Source: Bacteroidota bacterium (GTDB lineage: Bacteria; Bacteroidota; Bacteroidia; Chitinophagales; Chitinophagaceae). Taken from it: a DNA stretch of 64,000 nt. The notes beneath the pieces were generated by a model. The model did no database searches, was not told where the DNA came from, and was given only the letters and a program-made list of their open reading frames with translations. The translations under genes and the position numbers were made by a program. Every line of letters begins with the position of its first letter. Position 1 is the stretch's first letter. The stretch lies in the NCBI GenBank assembly GCA_023418315.1, contig JAEZZY010000056.1:1-64000 (forward strand), read 5' to 3'. This document shows, in pieces, positions 53,701 through 62,108 of this stretch.

Positions 53701-54645
53701 TTGAATGAACGGACGCTGACGAATTTCATCCAGCACACTTTGTTTTACTACATAGTTGTCAAAATAGTTGGGATTATCATCTACATCATAAAGATATTGT
53801 GCGCCTAAAGCATAGCCTAGCAAGGTGCGTTTATTCACGCCGACAGAATCCATTTTTTTCTTCAGTATAGGACCGGTAAAGTTGAAAGAAGCAAGGTTGT
53901 GGTTGTAACCATCTACAGAATGCTCCAAACGCACATCGCCGCGATGCTCAGGAGAAGCGCCGCGTGTGGTAATGCTAATCACCCCGCCTAAGGCATCTCC
54001 ATATTTCGCTGGTAAGCCGGAAGTAATCACAGACATCTGGTCAATACTTCCCGGAGGCAGGTTGGTAACCGCTGCATCGGATACTTGAATACCGTCTATA
54101 ATATACAAAGTACCATTGGTACGGGCACCGCCGATGCTCACACCGCTACCGGATTTTTGCTGGTACGTACCGCCGGAGAGCGCAGCTACGTCATTGGTAT
54201 TAATGGTAGCCATGTTTTTTATATCGTCTCCCGTGAAGGTAGTGCTGGTACCGGGTTCATCCTTTTTAATCAAGGGAACTATGTATTCAATAACCATGAC
54301 TTCCTCGCGAACGTTGGAAGCCACTTGCATGTTAAAATTCTGATAGGTAGTACGATCCGCCGTTATCTGCACTTTATCCATGCGGATTTCCTGATAGCCT
54401 GTATATTTCACGGTAACTACGTAATCGGTAGCCGGGTTCAGCGGCTTGATGGTATAGCTACCTTCCTCATCCGTTGCGGCACCACCCCTTACGGAGCCAC
54501 CCTGGCTTACCTCTACTATAGCGCCTATTACCGGCTGCTTCGTTTCATCAAACACTTTTCCGGATATACCGCCGGATTGGGCAAAAGCCGCGCCTGAAAA
54601 GGAGATGAAGATCATTAAGAATAAATAACGTAACGACTTAACCAT
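50800..54645 (-). CDS. TonB-dependent receptor with an N-terminal carboxypeptidase-regulatory domain
   Basis: The 1281-aa outer-membrane protein has a signal peptide (LRYLFLMIFISFSGAAFAQ). A CarboxypepD-regulatory domain spans about 25-110 (ISGKVFDETKQPVIGAIVEV). The plug follows at about 130-230 (GGARTNGTLYIIDGIQVSD, KYGDALGGVISITTRG), then a long barrel to the C-terminal phenylalanine (INIGLQFNF). It is a SusC-like receptor type but has no SusD next to it; the downstream partner is the 1349-aa exported protein. The ligand is unknown. A -7 box lies at 54682-54689. Confidence 0.92.
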   Translation of the reverse strand: MVKSLRYLFLMIFISFSGAAFAQSGGISGKVFDETKQPVIGAIVEVSQGGSVRGGAATDEEGSYTIKPLNPATDYVVTVKYTGYQEIRMDKVQITADRTTYQNFNMQVASNVREEVMVIEYIVPLIKKDEPGTSTTFTGDDIKNMATINTNDVAALSGGTYQQKSGSGVSIGGARTNGTLYIIDGIQVSDAAVTNLPPGSIDQMSVITSGLPAKYGDALGGVISITTRGASPEHRGDVRLEHSVDGYNHNLASFNFTGPILKKKMDSVGVNKRTLLGYALGAQYLYDVDDNPNYFDNYVVKQSVLDEIRQRPFIQTGTSSGQELRYATEDITMNDLETSKRRINAESQTARANGRLDLQLSENANLSAGGNFTYNNQRNYSKFYSLFAPEAIPNYKSNTTRAFLRYTQKLGNSKASFDEESQNKSLISNAYYSVQADYQRDYAESEDKDHKKNPFYYNYIGKYDIKYTPIYAFGYDSVSGINMIRLETNRNPSGVTFERSDRNPYLANYTSQVYDFLDGNVSSLDELSQQRGLLNGQIPSDVIGSNVFANVGRGLTGYSYSNREQFAFQVDANFDLQLGKTKHAIGFGMYYQQRSERFFGFGRPSTSVSIWNAMRLLANQHLISLDYHTPTYIRNGQSYTWEEMQQNGMTPGPTDTVVYQNRFDEGSQSTFSKNLRKKLAELGIDNGGVNGNSYLNVDALDPSLFSLDMFSADELLNQGENFVNYYGYDYTGKRLNGQVNFNDWFTKKDANGNYTRNVGAFRPNYTAGYIMDKFEFGSGTLFNVGVRVERFDANTKVLKDPYSLYAVNTVATSDAKNLYNNGTPGNMGSDYVVYVADNTAENPQVVGYRNGDDWYDPYGRPLADPSDIQRLYSDGRAPQPYLQRNNDPANPTRALTMRDEGYDPNSSFTDYKPQVNVMPRLSFSFPIAEQSMFYAHYDVVVQRPKSVAQIYATPGDYYNIVQNSSAIIGNPDLKPEKMFDYEIGFQQQLNKSSAVTLTGFYKERKDMIQVRPYLYAWPTTYYTYGNRDFSTTKGFIFKYDLRRTNHLMMFATYTLQFAEGTGSSAAESNGGRSDVVATGGLLQNLIGASLPNLRFAYPLSVDSRHNINVNIDYRYDKGEGPIVGKYHILENAGLNLIFRTRSGEPYTRYINAIPGNTTIIGGVQNARMPWHYMFDLRFDKQFDIYLSKKNPEADGMRERKSLGMMAFVYISNLLNTRDVLGVYRYTGRPDDNGYLVSANGQQAASTQYNPQSYYDLYTIDNQNPGYLNNPRRINIGLQFNF

Positions 54646-54681
54646 AGTTATTATTAATGTTTTATTAACGTCCTAAAGCGT

Positions 54682-54689
54682 CAAAGATA
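54682..54689 (-). promoter_or_regulatory. -7 promoter box (TATCTTTG) of the TonB receptor operon
   Basis: On the minus strand TATCTTTG fits TAnnTTTG and lies 36 bases before the ATG at 54645. It would drive the receptor and the 1349-aa gene. Confidence 0.55.
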
Positions 54690-54757
54690 AAATTTCCAGT
54701 TAAAAGTAAACAGCTTCACAAAACTTTTTGTCAGAAAAAAGTAAATATTTTTTTTAG

Positions 54758-55693
54758 TTACACATACATGACAATCTTATCCAGCAGCGCCTTACTCATT
54801 TTATACAGCGCTTCATGGCTATAACCCGCTATATGCGGCGTGGATACTACGTTAGGAAAGGAAAGGCTATACATAAATTTTTCCTTTACCTCTGCACTCA
54901 TATTGCCCAGCGGTTCTTCTTCAAACACATCCAGGCAAGCGCCTTTTATTTTTCCCGACTGCAAGCCTTCTACCAGCGCATCCGTATGCACCACCTTCCC
55001 GCGGGAGGTATTGATGAGGATAAAGGGTTGCTGCATCTGCTGCAAAAAAGCAGTATCGAAATAATGATGGGTATCTTGCTGCAACGGCACATGAAAGCTG
55101 ATGATCTCGGCTTGTTCGTAAATGGCTTGTAAATCGGGACAGAAACGCAGCGTATCTTCTGTCTTGTCTTGTTTGTACTTATCATAGGCAAGGATGTTCA
55201 TGTCAAAACCGCGCAGCTTTTTGACGAATGCCTTTCCGGTATGTCCGAAGCCTATAATGCCTATGGTTTTTCCTTCTAATTCTATACCTCTATTTTCCTC
55301 CCGCAGCCATTTACCTTCTTTTATTTCCGTATGGCTCAGGGTTATTTTTTTGGTCAGCGACAGCAGCATACCCAAGGCGTGCTCGCCTACGGCATTGGCA
55401 TTTCCTTCGGGGCTGCTAAAGCATCGGATTCCTTTTTGCTGTGCATAGGGCAGGTCTATTACTTCCATTCCCGAGCCCATTCTGCCAATCCATTTCAGCA
55501 AGGGCGCTGCATCTATCAGTTTTTTATCCAGTTGCAGGCGGGTAGAAGTAAGAATGCCCGTTACCGTGTTCATTTGTTCCGCAGCCGTAGCCTGGGTAAT
55601 ATTCAAAGCATCTATCAGTTCATAGCCTCTTTCCTCCAGTCCGTGTCTAAGCACCGCATGTATGGGTGCGGCTATCAGTACTTTTTCTTTCAT
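54758..55693 (-). CDS. D-2-hydroxyacid dehydrogenase (phosphoglycerate dehydrogenase-like)
   Basis: The 311-aa NAD-dependent enzyme has the Rossmann motif GIIGFGHTGKAF, the catalytic arginine in INTSRGKVV, the glutamate in EEEPL and the histidine in TPHIAGYS. It could be 3-phosphoglycerate dehydrogenase or another 2-hydroxyacid dehydrogenase; it lacks a C-terminal ACT domain. I chose Met4 (55693) because it forms a 4-bp ATGA overlap with the ksgA stop; the ATG at 55702 is an alternative. It is probably co-translated with ksgA. Confidence 0.88.
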   Translation of the reverse strand: MKEKVLIAAPIHAVLRHGLEERGYELIDALNITQATAAEQMNTVTGILTSTRLQLDKKLIDAAPLLKWIGRMGSGMEVIDLPYAQQKGIRCFSSPEGNANAVGEHALGMLLSLTKKITLSHTEIKEGKWLREENRGIELEGKTIGIIGFGHTGKAFVKKLRGFDMNILAYDKYKQDKTEDTLRFCPDLQAIYEQAEIISFHVPLQQDTHHYFDTAFLQQMQQPFILINTSRGKVVHTDALVEGLQSGKIKGACLDVFEEEPLGNMSAEVKEKFMYSLSFPNVVSTPHIAGYSHEALYKMSKALLDKIVMYV

Positions 55694-56448
55694 GGTTGCC
55701 ATTGATTATACACCGTTACAAACTCCGCTACGGAAAGCTGCTCGGCACGTTTATTCATTTGTTCCGCTCCCAGCATTTCCGGCGGCAGCGTTCCTTTCCA
55801 GGCATTGCGGAGGGTTTTTCTTCGTTGGTTAAAAGCTGCTTTTATGAGTTGGATAAATTTCTTTTTATCCCGGATGTAAAAAGGATTTCGGGTATTGGTA
55901 AAACGCACTACACCGCTCTTCACTTTCGGCGGCGGTGTAAAGCAGTTTTCATGCACATCAAAAAGATATTCTACCTTAAAAAATGCCTGCATCAATACGC
56001 TGAGGATACCGTAGAGCTTGCTTCCGGGCTTTTCTGCAATCCGCTGCGCCACTTCTTTCTGAAACATACCGATGACTTCATCCACCTGAGGTTCCCAATC
56101 TAATATTTTGAATAAGATAGGAGAAGAAATATTGTAGGGAAAATTCCCTATCACACTAAAGGTTTCGCAAAAAGGAAGTTCCGCTTTCAGAATATCGGCA
56201 TGGATGATTTTATCGTGCAGTATAGGGAAATGATGATGCAGGTACTCCACTTTCTCCGTATCTATTTCTATGGCTTTATAGTGCAGATCGGGAAATTCGA
56301 TCAGGTATTTGGTAAGGGCGCCGCCGCCCGGACCGATTTCCAGCAAATTCATATCCGGTATGCGATGGAGCGAAGCCACTATTTTTTTGCAGATATTTTC
56401 ATCATGCAGAAAATGCTGCCCAAGACTTTTTTTCAGCGTGTATTGCAT
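55690..56448 (-). CDS. rsmA: 16S rRNA (adenine1518/1519-N6)-dimethyltransferase
   Basis: The 252-aa enzyme (KsgA) dimethylates two adenosines near the 3' end of 16S rRNA, a late step in small-subunit assembly. It has the N-terminal KKSLGQHFLHD, the SAM motif LEIGPGGGALT and the catalytic NFPYNISSPILF. Met at 56448 is chosen because a longer frame from 56466 adds six non-homologous residues. It overlaps the dehydrogenase gene and is divergent from the aminopeptidase gene. Confidence 0.96.
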   Translation of the reverse strand: MQYTLKKSLGQHFLHDENICKKIVASLHRIPDMNLLEIGPGGGALTKYLIEFPDLHYKAIEIDTEKVEYLHHHFPILHDKIIHADILKAELPFCETFSVIGNFPYNISSPILFKILDWEPQVDEVIGMFQKEVAQRIAEKPGSKLYGILSVLMQAFFKVEYLFDVHENCFTPPPKVKSGVVRFTNTRNPFYIRDKKKFIQLIKAAFNQRRKTLRNAWKGTLPPEMLGAEQMNKRAEQLSVAEFVTVYNQWQP

Positions 56449-56570
56449 CGCTACAAAAGTCCACACTCGCTATTCATTTTCCAAAGTTTTTTGTTTTATG
56501 AACAGCCTTCAGAAAAAACAGAACGTATGCGCTCTCATTTCAGTAAAACCTATCCAACATTCATATCCCC

Positions 56571-56578
56571 TACATTTG
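56571..56578 (+). promoter_or_regulatory. -7 promoter box (TACATTTG) of the aminopeptidase gene
   Basis: TACATTTG fits TAnnTTTG and lies 29 bases before the ATG at 56608. It rules out the longer frame from 56200, which would overlap rsmA. Confidence 0.55.
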
Positions 56579-56607
56579 CAACTTCCTTTTCTAAATCATT
56601 TTCACAG

Positions 56608-58044
56608 ATGGAATTTAAACTTCTTCAAAAACCCAATAAAAAGCATCAGCTTTATATCCTTGATGATACAGCCGCTTTGAACAGGATAAACGGTTTATCG
56701 AAAAACGAAACAGACTATTGCCAGCAATGTTTCAAACAAGAAAAACAACGCATCATTCTCAATCAGTATGAGCGTTTTGTTTTTATCTATTTAATAAAAG
56801 ACGACAAAAACGATGCGCAAACAAGGGAAAGCCTTCGCAAGGCAGGTGCAGAATTTCACGCTTTGGCAGATGCCTATAAAATAGAAGAAATCACACTCAC
56901 TCATTTCTCTGCTAATGAACATGCCGCCTATCTGCTTGCAGAAGGAATGGCTTTAGCAAGCTATCAATTTCTCAAATACAGAAAAGACGCCACTCAAAAA
57001 GAAACTGCGCTCAAAACAATTTGCTTTTACAACAAATCCATCACCGTAAAACAAGTAGAGCAACTCAAAACAACGATTGACGCGGTTTTCATCGCACGGA
57101 ATTTAGTAAATGAACCCTTGAACTACCTTTCTGCAGAACAATTTGCCAAAGACATTGCCGCATTAGGAAAGCAAGCCGGTTTTAAAGTAACGACACTCAA
57201 CAAAGCCCAAATCACTAAAGAAAAAATGGGCGGCATCTTGGCAGTGAATCGCGGCAGTAAGCAGCCGCCTACCTTCACTATCATGGAGCATAAACCTCGC
57301 AAATGCCTTAACAAAGCGCCTATAGTTTTGGTAGGAAAAGGAATTGTGTATGACACCGGCGGGCTTTCCCTAAAACCTACCGCAGCTTCTATGGATCGTA
57401 TGAAAAGCGACATGAGCGGCGCAGCAGTAGTTACCGCCACGATGTACGCCCTCAGCAAACTGAAACTTCCTTTACACGTCATCGCTTTAGTGCCGGCTAC
57501 AGATAACCGCCCCGGCGAAAATGCCTATGTACCCGGCGACATCATCACTATGTACAGCGGCACTACGGTAGAAGTATTGAATACCGATGCCGAAGGAAGA
57601 TTGGTACTTGCCGATGCACTGCACTGGGCAAAGCGCTACAAACCTGAATTAGTCATTGATTTTGCAACGCTTACAGGCGCAGCTTCCGTAGCCGTAGGTA
57701 ATGTGGGCATCGTGTGCATGGGCACTGCAAGTGAAGAGCAAAAAACTCAGTTTAAAGAAAGCGGATACCGACAATACGAACGGTTAGTAGAATATCCCCT
57801 TTGGGAAGAATACGGTGAACTGATTAAGTCCGATTTTGCGGATTTGAAAAACATAGGCGGCCCCAGTGGCGGTGCCATCACAGCAGGAAAATTCTTAGAA
57901 CATTTTACGGCTTATCCTTGGATGCACTTTGACATTGCAGGTGTTTCCTTCGCCACTACCAAAAAGCATTATATACCCGCAGGCGGCACCGGATACGGCA
58001 TCCGAATGTTGCTGGATGTATTGATGAATTATGGGAAAAGATAA
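56608..58044 (+). CDS. pepA: Leucyl aminopeptidase, M17 family
   Basis: The 478-aa metalloenzyme removes N-terminal residues from peptides in the cytoplasm. The C-terminal catalytic domain has VGKGIVYDTGGLSLKP, the metal-binding signature NTDAEGRLVLADAL and DFATLTGAA. The N-terminal domain is more variable. The ATG at 56608 is chosen over the longer frame because of the -7 box and the start of homology (MEFKLLQKPN). It is a single-gene unit upstream of pdxA. Confidence 0.93.
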   Translation: MEFKLLQKPNKKHQLYILDDTAALNRINGLSKNETDYCQQCFKQEKQRIILNQYERFVFIYLIKDDKNDAQTRESLRKAGAEFHALADAYKIEEITLTHFSANEHAAYLLAEGMALASYQFLKYRKDATQKETALKTICFYNKSITVKQVEQLKTTIDAVFIARNLVNEPLNYLSAEQFAKDIAALGKQAGFKVTTLNKAQITKEKMGGILAVNRGSKQPPTFTIMEHKPRKCLNKAPIVLVGKGIVYDTGGLSLKPTAASMDRMKSDMSGAAVVTATMYALSKLKLPLHVIALVPATDNRPGENAYVPGDIITMYSGTTVEVLNTDAEGRLVLADALHWAKRYKPELVIDFATLTGAASVAVGNVGIVCMGTASEEQKTQFKESGYRQYERLVEYPLWEEYGELIKSDFADLKNIGGPSGGAITAGKFLEHFTAYPWMHFDIAGVSFATTKKHYIPAGGTGYGIRMLLDVLMNYGKR

Positions 58045-58079
58045 ATTCATATCTTTAAAAAGGCAGGAACGTTTATTAC

Positions 58080-58087
58080 TAAATTTG
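58080..58087 (+). promoter_or_regulatory. Possible -7 box (TAAATTTG) in the leader before pdxA
   Basis: TAAATTTG fits TAnnTTTG but lies about 130 bases before the pdxA ATG at 58217. If used, it gives an mRNA leader of about 120 nt. I see no clear hairpin or regulatory element in that leader. Confidence 0.35.
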
Positions 58088-58216
58088 TAGGGAATGATAA
58101 AATCTCTTTTATTATTTGTGATGAATGGATAGCGGAGCCAAAAGAGTAGTGGACTATCCGCAATTATTATTAAATAAAATTCATATAGCTACGGCTATAA
58201 AATTTGTAACAGCTAC

Positions 58217-59293
58217 ATGGAAAAACCAATTATAGGCATTACTACCGGCGACCTCAACGGCATCGGGCCGGAAATCATCATCAAGACCTTTGCCGACAGC
58301 CGGATGCTGGACTTATGCACCCCTGTCGTTTTTGCGTCCAATAAAGTTATCAACTACTACCGCCGCGTAGTGGAAGAAGTATCGTTCAGTTTTTCAAGTA
58401 CAAAGGATTTTACCAAACTCAACACCAAGCAAACCAATATCTTCAATTGCTGGGAAGAAGAAGTGCCTATCCAGCCCGGGGCGCTTACCGAAAGCGGAGG
58501 AAAATATGCGGTGCGCTCACTGCAAGTAGCTGCACAATGCCTAAAAGACGGGCAAATAGATGCACTCGTTACCGCACCCATTCATAAAAGCAATACGCAG
58601 ATCAATGATTTTAACTACACGGGGCATACGCCGTTTCTGAAAGATAAATTCGGAGTGAAGGATGTGCTGATGCTTTTATACAGTGCAGAACTTCGGGTAG
58701 GATTGGTAACGGAGCACACACCTATAGCCAAAGTGGCAAGCAGCATCAATAAAGAACTGATCACCTCCAAGCTGCACCTGCTGCGCGAAACCCTGACAAA
58801 AGATTTCGGTATTGACAAACCGAAAATAGCCGTACTGGGATTAAACCCTCATGCCGGCGATGAAGGACAGATAGGCAATGAAGAAAAAGAGTTCATCAAA
58901 CCGCTGATCGAACAATTACAACAACAAGGACAGCTCGTATATGGCCCCTATAGCGCCGATGCTTTTTTTGCACGAGGCAGTTATAGGCAGTTTGATGCCG
59001 TGCTGGCCATGTATCACGACCAAGGATTAATTCCGTTTAAAACCCTTGCGCAGGGAGAAGGTGTGAACTTTACCGCCGGACTTCCGGTCATCCGTACCTC
59101 ACCCGACCACGGCACAGCATTCGATATAGCCGGAAAAAATCTTGCCGATGAAACTTCTTTCCGGGAAGCGGTTTTTCAGGCTATGGATCTGTTGAAACAA
59201 CGGAATATTTATTTAGAAAACACGGCTAACCCTTTGCGAAAAGGAAAGATTGAAAAAGAAAACCTGACGGCTACGGCGGATAGGAATTTGTAA
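58217..59293 (+). CDS. pdxA: 4-hydroxythreonine-4-phosphate dehydrogenase
   Basis: The 358-aa enzyme acts in the DXP-dependent route to pyridoxal 5'-phosphate. It opens IGITTGDLNGIGPEIIIK and has LVTAPIHKS, TGHTPFLKDKFG, the metal-binding AMYHDQGLIPFKTL and RTSPDHGTAFDIAG. Length matches the family. It is downstream of pepA with a 172-bp leader, close to rsmA, a linkage seen in other bacteria. Confidence 0.95.
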   Translation: MEKPIIGITTGDLNGIGPEIIIKTFADSRMLDLCTPVVFASNKVINYYRRVVEEVSFSFSSTKDFTKLNTKQTNIFNCWEEEVPIQPGALTESGGKYAVRSLQVAAQCLKDGQIDALVTAPIHKSNTQINDFNYTGHTPFLKDKFGVKDVLMLLYSAELRVGLVTEHTPIAKVASSINKELITSKLHLLRETLTKDFGIDKPKIAVLGLNPHAGDEGQIGNEEKEFIKPLIEQLQQQGQLVYGPYSADAFFARGSYRQFDAVLAMYHDQGLIPFKTLAQGEGVNFTAGLPVIRTSPDHGTAFDIAGKNLADETSFREAVFQAMDLLKQRNIYLENTANPLRKGKIEKENLTATADRNL

Positions 59294-59427
59294 CAATGGG
59301 CAGTGGATTGGATGTTTGTCTTTTTTAATCTTTTTAAAAAAATTTGCAAGGAGCAGCAGGCATCTATTTTGCAGTATATTCCTTTTTCCATCTCTAAATA
59401 TCTTCACCTCTTAATCTCTTTTAAAAC

Positions 59428-60666
59428 ATGATTCAATTCGACCGGTTTACCTTAGCCAACGGGCTTCGTGTGGTGGTACATCAAGATAAAAATACGCCTA
59501 TGGTAGCGGTAAATGTATTGTATGATGTAGGCGCACGTGATGAAGACCCGCAACGCACGGGCTTTGCGCATTTGTTTGAGCATCTTATGTTTGGCGGCTC
59601 GGTGAATGTACCCGTGTATGATGAACCCTTGCAAATGGCAGGCGGCGAGAACAATGCCTATACCACCAACGATATTACCAACTATTACATTCAGCTTCCG
59701 TTAGAGAATATAGAAACCGCATTCTGGTTAGAAAGCGACAGGATGAACAGCCTTGCCTTCAATGAAAAAAGCTTAGACGTGCAGCGCAAGGTAGTGTGTG
59801 AAGAGTTTAAAGAACATTATATCAACAAGCCTTACGGCGATGCCTGGAAACATTTACGCAGCTTAGCCTATAAACACCATCCCTATCAATGGATGACCAT
59901 CGGCAAAGAGCTGAAGCATATTGAGGATGCACAATTGGAAGATGTCAAGAATTTCTTTTACAAACATTACCGCCCGTCACAAGCTGTGCTTTGTGTAGCC
60001 GGAAACATCACTGCCGAACAAATAAAAACACTTGCCGAGAAATGGTTTGGCGATATACCTGCCGGAGAAAAATATACACGTTCCCTCCCGCAGGAACCAC
60101 CACAAACCGAAGCGCGCAGCATGACGGTAGAAGCCGATGTGCCTTTAGACGCACTGTATAAAGCCTGGCATATAGAAGGAAGAATGCAGCAAGGCTATTA
60201 CGTTGCCGATCTTATCACCGAAATCATGGGCAACGGACTGGCTTCACGATTGTATCAAAAATTAGTGAAAGAAGAACAGCTTTTCAGCAATATCAATTGC
60301 TATCATACCGGCAGCCTCGACCCCGGTTTGTTAGTGATAGAAGGAAAAATCGTAGCGGGCAAAACAGTAGAAGAAGCTGACGAGGCTATAGAAAGACAAA
60401 TTAGTTTATTGGTAGAAAAAGGCGTAACAGAACCGGAATTAGAAAAAGCGAAAAACAAGATAGAAGCCATGATTGAGTTTGAAGACATGAGCTTGCTTTC
60501 CCGCGCCAATAACCTTGCTTTTTATGAATTGATGGGCAAGGCGGAATTGATGAACAGCGAACTGGAACGTTACCAAGCCGTTACCGCTGCTATGCTTCAG
60601 GAAAAAGCAAAGGAAATCTTTACAAAAGAGAACAGCAACACCTTGTACTACAAAATGAAAAAATGA
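59428..60666 (+). CDS. M16 family zinc peptidase
   Basis: The 412-aa protein is a single M16 unit with the inverted zinc motif HLFEH (His48, Glu51 catalytic, His52) and a distal glutamate in CEEFKEH. The second M16 domain follows (PLDALYKAWHIEGR, MGNGLASRLYQKL). No signal peptide is visible, so it is probably cytoplasmic, like processing-peptidase-type M16B enzymes. The usual second subunit gene is not adjacent. Confidence 0.92.
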   Translation: MIQFDRFTLANGLRVVVHQDKNTPMVAVNVLYDVGARDEDPQRTGFAHLFEHLMFGGSVNVPVYDEPLQMAGGENNAYTTNDITNYYIQLPLENIETAFWLESDRMNSLAFNEKSLDVQRKVVCEEFKEHYINKPYGDAWKHLRSLAYKHHPYQWMTIGKELKHIEDAQLEDVKNFFYKHYRPSQAVLCVAGNITAEQIKTLAEKWFGDIPAGEKYTRSLPQEPPQTEARSMTVEADVPLDALYKAWHIEGRMQQGYYVADLITEIMGNGLASRLYQKLVKEEQLFSNINCYHTGSLDPGLLVIEGKIVAGKTVEEADEAIERQISLLVEKGVTEPELEKAKNKIEAMIEFEDMSLLSRANNLAFYELMGKAELMNSELERYQAVTAAMLQEKAKEIFTKENSNTLYYKMKK

Positions 60667-60679
60667 TTTTCTTAACTTT

Positions 60680-60856
60680 ATGCCTATGAGTAACAGTATC
60701 TGGAAGCAAATACTCACCTATTTCTACCTCCGTAAACGCGACCCGAACGAACCCAGGAATGTAAACATCAAGATGATGCACGGCATGAACCGCATTTCGT
60801 TGATTCTTTTTCTCATTGCCATCATCGTGATGCTTGTGCGGCTGTTTCGCCACTAA
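60680..60856 (+). CDS. Small single-pass membrane protein, 58 aa
   Basis: A frame from ATG 60680 encodes [20 protein letters not shown], then [20 protein letters not shown] and one membrane helix ([16 protein letters not shown]), ending RH. It lies 13 bp after the M16 peptidase stop and probably shares its mRNA. Its last 4 bp overlap the end of the convergent lpxB gene. The layout, a basic soluble N-terminus and a C-terminal helix, resembles small conserved Bacteroidota proteins (possibly DUF6728). I cannot confirm the family. Confidence 0.65.
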   Translation: MPMSNSIWKQILTYFYLRKRDPNEPRNVNIKMMHGMNRISLILFLIAIIVMLVRLFRH

Positions 60857-61947
60857 ACTAAGGCTACAATTTCCTTTGCGGCAGTAACCGAGGCAGGATT
60901 GTCTCCTAAGACGTTCCATAGGGAATGATATTCACGCAACATATTTTCCCTATGCTCCCGATCGTTTAAGAGCTTATTCAATTCGGCTTGCAGGTTTTTT
61001 TCGTTGAGGTCATCTTGTATCAATTCTTTTATCACCGGCTTATCCATAATCAGGTTCACCAATGAAATGTAGGGAATCTTCACCAGCTTTTTTGCCAGCC
61101 AAAAAGAAATAGGATTGCCTCTATAGCAAACAATCTGCGGCACGCCGAACAATGCCGTTTCCAGCGTAGCAGTGCCGCTGGTAACTAAGGCTGCTTTGGC
61201 TTGTTTCAGCAGGTTATAGGTTTGTCCTTTGGCGAGTAAAACCGGTTCCTTACCAATCCATTCTTTATAAACCTCATCGGGCATGGAAGGCGCTTGCGCA
61301 ATGATGAATTGATATTCCGGAAAATGCCGCACCATCTTCAGCATTTCAGGCAGCTTCTGCTGTATCTCTTGCTTGCGGCTTCCGGGCAACAGAGCTATAA
61401 CCGGCTTTGCAGACAGGGATATTTCCGGTGCTTTTCTTTTTTCTTGCTCTACTACTTCTATCAAGGGATGACCTACATAGGTTACTTCAAAATTTCTTTG
61501 GTGGTAAAATGCCACTTCAAAGGGAAGAATGACCAGCATTTTATCTACATCTCTACGAAGCTTTTCTACCCTGCCTGCCTTCCATGCCCATACTTGTGGT
61601 GATATGTACCAAACGATTTTAAAGCCTTGCTTTTTTGCCCATTCCGCAATACGCATATTAAAACCGGGATAGTCTATCAACACCAGCACATCCGGTTTAT
61701 AGGCGAGAATATCTTGTTTACAGAATTTTATATTATCCAGGATGGTTCCTAAATGTTTGATTACTTCTACAAAACCCATGAAGGCGAGATCGCGGTAATG
61801 TTTTACAAGTTCTGCGCCGGCAGCCTGCATTTTATCGCCGCCCCAGCAACGCACTTCGGCAGCACTGTCCTGGCGGTGCAGTTGTTTGATCAGATTGCTG
61901 CCATGCAAATCTCCGCTGGCTTCTCCTGCTATGATGTAGTAGCGCAT
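60853..61947 (-). CDS. lpxB: Lipid-A-disaccharide synthase
   Basis: The 364-aa glycosyltransferase joins UDP-diacylglucosamine and lipid X to form the lipid A disaccharide. It has [36 protein letters not shown], the [11 protein letters not shown] segment and [10 protein letters not shown]. It acts at the inner face of the cytoplasmic membrane. ATG 61947 ([10 protein letters not shown]) is preferred over a TTG at 61962 because of homology. A -7 box lies at 61967-61974. Confidence 0.95.
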   Translation of the reverse strand: MRYYIIAGEASGDLHGSNLIKQLHRQDSAAEVRCWGGDKMQAAGAELVKHYRDLAFMGFVEVIKHLGTILDNIKFCKQDILAYKPDVLVLIDYPGFNMRIAEWAKKQGFKIVWYISPQVWAWKAGRVEKLRRDVDKMLVILPFEVAFYHQRNFEVTYVGHPLIEVVEQEKRKAPEISLSAKPVIALLPGSRKQEIQQKLPEMLKMVRHFPEYQFIIAQAPSMPDEVYKEWIGKEPVLLAKGQTYNLLKQAKAALVTSGTATLETALFGVPQIVCYRGNPISFWLAKKLVKIPYISLVNLIMDKPVIKELIQDDLNEKNLQAELNKLLNDREHRENMLREYHSLWNVLGDNPASVTAAKEIVALV

Positions 61948-61966
61948 AGAATGAATCAACAAAGGT

Positions 61967-61974
61967 CAAAAATA
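61967..61974 (-). promoter_or_regulatory. -7 promoter box (TATTTTTG) of lpxB
   Basis: On the minus strand TATTTTTG fits TAnnTTTG and lies 19 bases before the ATG at 61947. A TTTG at 61991-61994 is 16 bp upstream. Confidence 0.5.
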
Positions 61975-62108
61975 TTCGGTGTAAACATAGCAAATACGCA
62001 ATCATGGCAGCGCAGCTTTTTTGAAGGGAGAAAACATTTAATATGGATCTCAAGAGCTTAGGTAGCTAGTTGTGTCCGAAATGTTTAATATTGTGGTTGC
62101 TTTATACT

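Noticed and set aside
56200..56607. A longer frame extending the aminopeptidase upstream to 56200.
   Set aside because: The extension overlaps rsmA on the other strand, has no homology and lies upstream of the -7 box at 56571-56578.
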